NCBI GenBank assembly: GCA_045545235.1
Contig: JAZQAN010000022.1
Location: forward strand, 1 to 57,177
Length of the DNA stretch: 57,177 nucleotides
Source of the DNA: CAZNKU01 sp045545235
Lineage (GTDB): Bacteria > Bacillota > Clostridia > Monoglobales > Firm-18
Reading direction: 5' to 3'
The notes beneath the pieces were generated by a model. It made no database searches, was not told the DNA's origin, and saw nothing but the letters and a program-made list of their open reading frames with translations. Positions within the stretch are counted from its first letter, which is position 1; every line of letters starts with the position of its first letter. Positions 51,800 through 57,177 of this stretch are shown here, in pieces. Made by a program: the position numbers and the translations under genes.

Positions 51800-52186
51800 T
51801 TAGTGACATCCGCCGCATGAACTGCAATTTCCTGAACATCCGCCCTCTTCACCCGGGTTGATGTAAGATGCAACAATACCGTTTACCTGATCCATCATAT
51901 CGTTAAAAGCCTGCATTGCTTCCATAAATTCGGCAATTGTTTTGTTATTGTTAAGCTTATCAACTTCTTTTTCCATTTCATTGCGTATTTCCTGCATTCT
52001 TTCGTTCGAAATTTCAGGGTCTGAAGCTTCTTTTATAAGCTGGTCACGCTTTCTGTTATAGTTCATAAGCACCAAAGCGGCATCTCCGTCTGTGGTCTGT
52101 GCCTCGCGTGCTTCGTTTACTCTTTTAAATTCTTCGCTTTCTGCAATCATTGAACCAAGTTCGTGTGCTTTTTCAAATACATTCAT
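51800..52186 (-). CDS. YlbF/YmcA-family protein with a cysteine-rich tail
   Basis: A 128-residue YlbF-type helical protein (MNVFEKAHELGSMIAESEEF at the start). It ends in a cysteine cluster, GCSGNCSSCGGCH, with five Cys and a terminal His, a likely Fe-S or metal site. Bacillus YlbF forms a complex with YmcA and YaaT that affects RNase Y and carries Fe-S clusters; by analogy this protein may be in RNA processing. ATG 52186 has AAAAGGAG about 8 nt upstream. It lies between the serine hydrolase and mutS genes. Confidence 0.85.
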   Translation of the reverse strand: MNVFEKAHELGSMIAESEEFKRVNEAREAQTTDGDAALVLMNYNRKRDQLIKEASDPEISNERMQEIRNEMEKEVDKLNNNKTIAEFMEAMQAFNDMMDQVNGIVASYINPGEEGGCSGNCSSCGGCH

Positions 52187-52190
52187 TTTA

Positions 52191-53336
52191 TTATTCTCCT
52201 TTTAAAATTATTTCAGTTGTAACTATTGTTAAATTATCGCCCAAGCCAACCTTAGGTGAACTTAAAACGTGCTGATGATAACACATTGTAATTTCATTTT
52301 TGGTATCTATAAACCAATGCGCACCTGCCGCACCGCCCCAACCTACATTGGTAAGATGCGAACATTCCGGCGGACACTTAAACCCAAGGCCATATCCGTA
52401 ACCATTTTCCTTTTCCCAAAAAAGTTCAAGCTGTTCATCCTTAAAACAATTTGTACTCATCAGGGCAAGTGTTTCAGGTTTAATTAAAAGACCTGTACGG
52501 ATAGCTTCCAAAAGCTTTATATAATCATCGGTGGTGGATATTGCCCCCGCACCACCACTTTCATATTTTGTACCAAACTTATACGTCTGAACATGCTTGC
52601 CCACATTTACAAAACCACCGTTGCTACGATATTTATCTGCTTCAGGGTCAAGCTTATTCAGTTCTTCATTTGACTCGGCGTGGTAGCGGTATTGTTCTGC
52701 AAGCTTGTAAAATTCACTTTCATCAAACAAAAAAGTTGTGTTTTCCATCCCTGCAGGTTCAAATATATTTTCCTTAACATATTCACCAAATGTCTTACCT
52801 GTTAAAACCTCAACAAGTGCTGCAAGCACATCGTGAGCAAGGCTGTATCTCCACTTTTCACCGGGTTCAAATTCCAACGGTTCTGTTGCTATATACTTCA
52901 TAACCTCACGGGTTGGACACACGCCATTTGTTTCCTCTTTTGCACGGTTTATTCCGTCAGATGCACAGTTATAGTCAAGACCTGAACTCATTGAAAAAAG
53001 ATGTTTTATTTTAATTCTGTTCTTGGCAGGTACAACACTACCATCTTCCTTTTTAACAGTCATATTTGTAAATTCAGGCATATATTTGCACAAATCATCC
53101 TCAAGGTCAAACATTCTCTTTTCCCAAAGTTGCATTGCTGCAACACAGGTAATAAGTTTTGAGGATGAATAAATGTTGTAAAACTCCTTACCATTTACAG
53201 GCGTTTTTTCCTCAAGACTTGAAACACCCGTAAAATATCTGTACACACATTTTCCCTTGTGATATACTACACAGTCACACCCCGGTATACCAAGCTTTAC
53301 TGCATTATCAAGCATATTTGTAAGTCTTCCAAACAT
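52191..53336 (-). CDS. Serine hydrolase of the beta-lactamase class C / S12 family
   Basis: A 381-residue penicillin-binding-like hydrolase without a signal peptide. The catalytic Ser-x-x-Lys is in YSSSKLITC; the middle motif is YSLAHDV (Tyr in Y-x-N position is YSL), and the third motif appears as NVGWGGAAGAHW. Family members cleave D-amino peptides, esters or lactams. It is cytoplasmic by sequence, so it is not a secreted beta-lactamase. It lies between miaB and ylbF; the substrate is unknown. Confidence 0.85.
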   Translation of the reverse strand: MFGRLTNMLDNAVKLGIPGCDCVVYHKGKCVYRYFTGVSSLEEKTPVNGKEFYNIYSSSKLITCVAAMQLWEKRMFDLEDDLCKYMPEFTNMTVKKEDGSVVPAKNRIKIKHLFSMSSGLDYNCASDGINRAKEETNGVCPTREVMKYIATEPLEFEPGEKWRYSLAHDVLAALVEVLTGKTFGEYVKENIFEPAGMENTTFLFDESEFYKLAEQYRYHAESNEELNKLDPEADKYRSNGGFVNVGKHVQTYKFGTKYESGGAGAISTTDDYIKLLEAIRTGLLIKPETLALMSTNCFKDEQLELFWEKENGYGYGLGFKCPPECSHLTNVGWGGAAGAHWFIDTKNEITMCYHQHVLSSPKVGLGDNLTIVTTEIILKGE

Positions 53337-53348
53337 TTTATCACCTTT

Positions 53349-54740
53349 TTAATCGATTATTTCGCCCGTAAGTGCCCATGTAGCCGCTTTGGTAATTTTT
53401 ACATTTACAATCTTACCAACACTATCGGTATTACCCGTAAAATTAACAACTTTATTTTCAGTTGTTCTGCCTGTAAGTACATTTTCATCAGTACGGCTTT
53501 TACCTTCAACCAGTACTTCCACAACAGCATCCCGAAGTTTCATATTCTTTTCGTGAAGAATCTGTGCCTGAGTTTCAACAAGTCTGTCGAAATTGCTTTT
53601 GATTTCTTCTTCCGAAAGTACAAAGTCCATTTCCGCCGCAGGTGTGCCCTTACGTTTTGAATATATAAAGTTGTAGACCATATCATAGCCCACTTTTTTA
53701 ACAACATCAAGAGTATCCTCAAAATCTTCATTTGATTCTGTAGGAAACCCCACTATAATATCCGTGGAAATTGCAAGTCCCGGCATAGCGGTGCGTATTT
53801 TGTCAATAAGTGCAAGATATTGCTCTTTAGAATACTTTCTGTTCATATCCTTCAAAACCTTTGTACTTCCGCTTTGCAAAGGTACATGAAGCTGCTTACA
53901 TATTTTTGGATTAGACGCCATTTCTGCAATAAGCTTATCCGTAATATCTTTTGGATGAACGGACACAAAGCGTATACGTTCAATTCCGTCAATTTCACTT
54001 ACAAGATGCAAAAGGTCTGCAAAATCCATTTCACCGCAATCCTTACCATAGGAATTTACATTTTGCCCCACAAGGGTTATTTCCTTATACCCCTGTTCTG
54101 CCAAACCTTCACATTCTGCAATAATATCTTTGTGAGAACGACTTCTTTCCCTGCCTCTTACATAAGGCACTATACAGTATGAACAAAAATTGTTACAACC
54201 GTACATTACAGAAACGCTGGCTATAACATTGCTACCTCTTACACGGCTTATATTTTCTGCAACATAGCCGTCGGTATCCTCAACATCCACAACACGCTTT
54301 TGCATAGCCGCATACATAATCTGCGGAAAGCGGTGCAGTGAATGAGTACCGAATATCATATCAACGTGCTTATAACGTGATTTTATACGGTCTACAATAT
54401 GGTTTTGCTGAATCATACAACCGCATATACCTATAAGCATTTCAGGGCGTTCCTTTTTTATATTTTTAAGAGCCCCCAAAAATCCAAAAACCTTAAGCTC
54501 TGCATTTTCACGTACTGCACAGGTATTGAATATCACAACATCTGCAAGCTTTGAATTGTTGCACATTTCATAACCCATTTCAGTAAGCATACCGCGTATA
54601 CGTTCAGAATCATTTTCATTCTGTACACAACCAAGTGTTACCACGCAGGCTGTCAGTTTTTTTTCTTTATTCAGTTCCTTTATTTTTGCCGAAACGTCTT
54701 TTTGCTTTTGTATTTCGGCTTCGGTAACTTTTTGTATCAT
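53349..54740 (-). CDS. miaB: tRNA-2-methylthio-N6-isopentenyladenosine synthase MiaB
   Basis: A 463-residue radical-SAM methylthiotransferase. The N-terminal cluster cysteines are in TLGCVQNENDSE, NTCAVRENAE and GICGCMIQQ; the radical-SAM CxxxCxxC is in CNNFCSYC followed by VPYVRGRERSR, diagnostic of MiaB. A C-terminal TRAM domain ends it. It completes the ms2i6A modification started by MiaA, whose gene is downstream in the run. Start ATG 54740 has GAGGTTT upstream; the longer frame overlaps typA. Confidence 0.95.
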   Translation of the reverse strand: MIQKVTEAEIQKQKDVSAKIKELNKEKKLTACVVTLGCVQNENDSERIRGMLTEMGYEMCNNSKLADVVIFNTCAVRENAELKVFGFLGALKNIKKERPEMLIGICGCMIQQNHIVDRIKSRYKHVDMIFGTHSLHRFPQIMYAAMQKRVVDVEDTDGYVAENISRVRGSNVIASVSVMYGCNNFCSYCIVPYVRGRERSRSHKDIIAECEGLAEQGYKEITLVGQNVNSYGKDCGEMDFADLLHLVSEIDGIERIRFVSVHPKDITDKLIAEMASNPKICKQLHVPLQSGSTKVLKDMNRKYSKEQYLALIDKIRTAMPGLAISTDIIVGFPTESNEDFEDTLDVVKKVGYDMVYNFIYSKRKGTPAAEMDFVLSEEEIKSNFDRLVETQAQILHEKNMKLRDAVVEVLVEGKSRTDENVLTGRTTENKVVNFTGNTDSVGKIVNVKITKAATWALTGEIID

Positions 54741-54750
54741 ATTAAACCTC

Positions 54751-56574
54751 TTATTTATTTTTTCTGCTATTTGCTTTTGCACGAAGTTCTGTGTTAAGAA
54801 TTTTCTTTCTGATTCTTAAACTCTTTGGTGTAACCTCTACAAGCTCATCCTCACCTATAAAGTCAAGGCAATTTTCCAAGCTCATAATTACAGGCGGAAC
54901 AAGACGAAGTGCCTCATCAGAGCCTGATGCACGTGTATTTGTAAGCTGTTTTCTCTTACATACGTTTATAGTAATATCTTCATTACGTGAGTTTTCGCCA
55001 ACTACCATACCCTCATAAACCTTAACACCGGCACCAATGAAAAGCTTACCTCTGTCCTGTGCGTTGAAAAGACCGTAGGTTATGGATTCTCCTGCTTCCC
55101 ATGCCACAAGTGAGCCACGTTCTCTCATCTGTATTTCGCCCTTATATGGTTCATATCCGTCAAGGTAATGGTTCATAATTCCCGTACCCTTTGTGTCTGT
55201 CAAAAGCTCACTTCTGTAACCAACAAGACCTCTTGCAGGGATTTTGAATTCAAGTCTTGTATAACCCTGGCTTACAGGCTGCATATTTGCCATTTCAGCC
55301 TTTCTGTTACCCAGTTTTTCCATTACCGCACCTGTGTATTCATCAGGCACGTCCACAACAAGGTGTTCAATTGGCTCGTGCTTTTCGCCGTCTATTTCCT
55401 TAAACAAAACCTGAGGTTTTGAAACCTGGAATTCGAATCCTTCTCTTCTCATAGTTTCTATTAAAATTGAAAGGTGAAGCTCACCTCTGCCTGCAACCTC
55501 AAAGCTGTCGGCGGAATCTGTTTCCGTAACACGAAGCGATACATTTGTTTCAAGTTCTTTTTCAAGTCTGTCTTTAATATGACGTGATGTTACAAAGTCC
55601 CCCTCCTGACCTGCAAATGGGCTGTTGTTTACGCTGAAGGTCATTGAAAGTGTAGGCTCGTCAATTTCAGTAAAGGGAAGTGGCTCAAGACAATCGGGAG
55701 CACATACTGTTTCGCCGATTTCAATATTTGTAAGACCTGCAATACAAACAATGTCGCCTACGGAAGCGGTTTCCACTTCCACTCTTTTAAGTCCCTCAAA
55801 GGTAAATATTTTTGTGGCACGGACATTTGTTGTCTTGCCGTCTTTTTTACAAATTGTAATATTCTGACCAACCTTTACAGAGCCTCTGTGAATACGTCCT
55901 ACTGCAATGCGTCCGATATAATCGTCATAATCAATATTTGATGCCAAAAACTGGAACGCACCTTCCACATCACCCTCAGGAGCAGGAACCTGTTCCACAA
56001 TCATATCCAAAAGAAGCTTCATATCCTCTGTTTTCACACTTGGGTCAAGTGTTGCGTAACCGTCGCGTCCCGATGCAAAAATTGTAGGAGATTCCAACTG
56101 ATCATCATTTGCATCAAGGTCTATAAACAAATCAAGCACTTCGTCCACAACCTCATAAGGTCGTGCATTAGGCTTGTCAAGCTTATTTACAACTATAATA
56201 GGCTTTAAATTACGTGCCAGTGCCTTTTTAAGCACAAAACGCGTCTGCGGCATACAACCCTCAAAGGAGTCTACCAAAAGCAAAACACCGTCTACCATAT
56301 CAAGTACACGTTCCACTTCACCGCCAAAGTCAGCATGTCCGGGAGTATCAACAATGTTAATTTTTATACCGTTGTAATTAATACCTGTGTTTTTGGAAAG
56401 GATAGTGATACCACGTTCCTTTTCAATGTCTCCGCTGTCCATAACACAAACGTCAACCTGCTCGTTGTCACGGAACACCCCACTTTGTTGCAAAAGTGCA
56501 TCCACAAGTGTTGTTTTGCCGTGGTCAACATGTGCTATAATCGCTATATTTCTTAAGTTTTCAACCTTACTTAT
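54751..56574 (-). CDS. typA: TypA/BipA ribosome-associated GTPase with an apparent AUA start
   Basis: A 607-residue translational GTPase. G1 is AHVDHGKTTLVD, G2 has ERGITILSK, G3 is DTPGHADFG and G4 is VNKLDKP; EF-G-like domains II, III and V and the TypA C-terminal domain follow. TypA acts on ribosome assembly, especially in cold or stress. The first ATG/GTG/TTG in frame is GTG 56505, which removes the G1 loop and is impossible. Reading upstream, the natural start is ATA at 56574 with AGAGGG 9 nt upstream, giving SKVENLRNIAIIAHV after the initiator. This is either a rare AUA start or a sequencing error. Confidence 0.93.
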   Translation of the reverse strand: MSKVENLRNIAIIAHVDHGKTTLVDALLQQSGVFRDNEQVDVCVMDSGDIEKERGITILSKNTGINYNGIKINIVDTPGHADFGGEVERVLDMVDGVLLLVDSFEGCMPQTRFVLKKALARNLKPIIVVNKLDKPNARPYEVVDEVLDLFIDLDANDDQLESPTIFASGRDGYATLDPSVKTEDMKLLLDMIVEQVPAPEGDVEGAFQFLASNIDYDDYIGRIAVGRIHRGSVKVGQNITICKKDGKTTNVRATKIFTFEGLKRVEVETASVGDIVCIAGLTNIEIGETVCAPDCLEPLPFTEIDEPTLSMTFSVNNSPFAGQEGDFVTSRHIKDRLEKELETNVSLRVTETDSADSFEVAGRGELHLSILIETMRREGFEFQVSKPQVLFKEIDGEKHEPIEHLVVDVPDEYTGAVMEKLGNRKAEMANMQPVSQGYTRLEFKIPARGLVGYRSELLTDTKGTGIMNHYLDGYEPYKGEIQMRERGSLVAWEAGESITYGLFNAQDRGKLFIGAGVKVYEGMVVGENSRNEDITINVCKRKQLTNTRASGSDEALRLVPPVIMSLENCLDFIGEDELVEVTPKSLRIRKKILNTELRAKANSRKNK

Positions 56575-56642
56575 TTTAAAATTCCCTCTTTCTTAAAAGC
56601 CAAAAAACTATATTTTTACATAATACTCCATTTAACCGTATT

Positions 56643-56671
56643 ATTATATCACAAAATTAAAATGTTTTCAA
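56643..56671 (-). promoter_or_regulatory. SigA-type promoter of typA
   Basis: On the minus strand TTGAAA (56666-56671), 17-bp spacer, TATAAT (56643-56648). It lies back-to-back with the tRNA promoter, the -35 elements 3 bp apart. Confidence 0.8.
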
Positions 56672-56674
56672 CAC

Positions 56675-56703
56675 TTGACAAATAAAAATTTTTAGTATAT
56701 AAT
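56675..56703 (+). promoter_or_regulatory. SigA-type promoter of tRNA-Gly
   Basis: Consensus TTGACA (56675-56680) and TATAAT (56698-56703) with 17-bp spacer, 13 bp before the tRNA. Confidence 0.9.
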
Positions 56704-56716
56704 ACTTCTTGCAGAT

Positions 56717-56791
56717 GCGGGAGTGGCTCAGTGGTAGAGCGTCACCTTGCCAAGGTGAACGTCGCGAGTTCGAATCTCGTCTTCCGCTCCA
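56717..56791 (+). tRNA. tRNA-Gly (GCC anticodon)
   Basis: A complete cloverleaf: acceptor GCGGGAG paired with CTTCCGC, D-arm GGCTCAGTGGTAGAGC, anticodon arm CACCTTGCCAAGGTG with GCC at the anticodon, T-arm CGCGAGTTCGAATCTCG, discriminator T and an encoded CCA. It reads GGC and GGU codons. It has its own strong promoter and terminator. Confidence 0.98.
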
Positions 56792-56792
56792 T

Positions 56793-56822
56793 AAACCTGT
56801 CGTTTGTACGGCAGGTTTTTTT
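56793..56822 (+). terminator. Terminator of tRNA-Gly
   Basis: An 11-bp stem (56793-56803 with 56808-56818, one wobble pair), 4-nt loop and T run directly after the tRNA. Confidence 0.9.
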
Positions 56823-56823
56823 A

Positions 56824-56852
56824 TTGACACCGGTATATTTTAGGTGTACTAT
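56824..56852 (+). promoter_or_regulatory. SigA-type promoter of the esterase gene
   Basis: TTGACA (56824-56829) and TACTAT (56847-56852) with 17-bp spacer, about 28 bp before the ATG. Confidence 0.75.
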
Positions 56853-56879
56853 TTACTTAATTGACAGGAGGTTATCAAT

Positions 56880-57177
56880 ATGTATACTGAAACATTAAAT
56901 TTATGGAAAAACACACCGGGATTATGTGAAGAAGTTCCCACTATCACATATTACAAGCCTGAAGTTAAAAAGTCAGATGCCGCCGTAGTTATTTTCCCGG
57001 GCGGAGGTTATCATCACAGAGCACCTCACGAAGGTGAGGGATATGCAAATTTTCTGGCAGAAAATGGTATTTCTGCATTTGTTGTAGCCTACCGTGTTGC
57101 ACCTCATCATTTTCCGCTACCTCTTTTAGATGCAAGACGAGGTATACGTTTTGTAAGATATTATGCAGAAAAATACG
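56880..57177 (+). CDS. Alpha/beta hydrolase (acetyl-xylan-esterase-like), 5' part only
   Basis: The first 99 residues are in the window; the gene runs past the edge. FPGGGYHHRAPHEGEGYANFL begins with the oxyanion-hole HGGG-type segment (PGGGY), followed by FVVAYRVAPHH and LLDARRGIRFVRYYAEKY, typical of BD-FAE/Axe-type esterases. The nucleophile GxSxG should follow outside the window. It could remove acetyl or feruloyl groups from plant glycans, which fits the GH127 gene elsewhere. ATG 56880 has AGGAGG 8 nt upstream. Confidence 0.8.
   Translation, partial: MYTETLNLWKNTPGLCEEVPTITYYKPEVKKSDAAVVIFPGGGYHHRAPHEGEGYANFLAENGISAFVVAYRVAPHHFPLPLLDARRGIRFVRYYAEKY

Noticed and set aside
1..57177. CRISPR array, prophage, integrative element or rRNA operon
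   Set aside because: I saw no regularly spaced repeats, integrase, transposase, phage structural genes or rRNA-like sequence in the window.

Overview
The window is AT-rich, gene-dense DNA from a Gram-positive, low-GC bacterium. The best fit is an anaerobic gut-type Clostridia (Oscillospiraceae or relatives). Signs of this are the alr-endoAI-endoA (mazEF) order, the sepF-yggT-ylmH-divIVA division cluster, an isoleucine T-box, DUF4364 and YlbF-type proteins, BspA-type leucine-rich repeats, a GH127 arabinofuranosidase-like enzyme, strong AGGAGG ribosome sites and frequent TTG/GTG starts. I see no rRNA, CRISPR array, prophage or transposase gene. Most of the window is chromosomal housekeeping with small accessory islands.

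Layout. 1-4.6 kb (minus): a membrane protein, the NAD(P)HX repair enzyme Nnr, alanine racemase, an EndoAI-like antitoxin lacking its usual DNA-binding half, the EndoA/MazF RNase and a small secreted protein. 4.8-7.9 kb (plus): a GH20-like glycosidase with an amidohydrolase. 8-12.5 kb (plus): an Lrp-type regulator with an aminotransferase, a pseudouridine synthase and Tex. 12.8-16.9 kb: an orphan MsmK/UgpC-type ATPase, single-domain BirA, a small cysteine protein, exonuclease III and a second amidohydrolase homologous to the first. 16.9-19.9 kb (minus): three coupled genes (split PHP protein, metallophosphoesterase, histidine phosphatase). 20-29.3 kb (minus): a Dabb protein, HtrA, a two-component system, TatD, MetG, a second alanine racemase, a FemAB-type transferase and a YfcE-like phosphoesterase with an apparently leaderless promoter. 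29.4-30.4 kb (plus): four small proteins of unknown function, including a 21-residue hydrophobic peptide. 30.5-33.3 kb (plus): GH127 enzyme and sugar isomerase. 33.3-38.4 kb: thioredoxin reductase-like protein and thioredoxin, a short QueG-like iron-sulfur protein, DUF4364 and an 833-residue BspA-like surface protein.

38.5-56.6 kb (minus) is a long housekeeping run. In transcription order it is typA, miaB, a serine hydrolase, ylbF, mutS, mutL, miaA, an HlyD-like adaptor, yggS, sepF, yggT, ylmH and divIVA, followed by T-box-controlled ileS with its own promoter. A 275-bp element with 25-bp terminal inverted repeats and TA ends lies between ylmH and divIVA and looks like a MITE. typA has no ATG/GTG/TTG at the expected start; its frame points to an AUA codon behind a good ribosome site. 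The right end has tRNA-Gly(GCC) and the start of an esterase gene.

Four items deserve the closest look: the MITE-like element, the typA AUA start, the 29.4-30.4 kb small-protein cluster and the antitoxin without a ribbon-helix-helix. None of them alone proves a new system. All family assignments come from reading motifs, without any database search.
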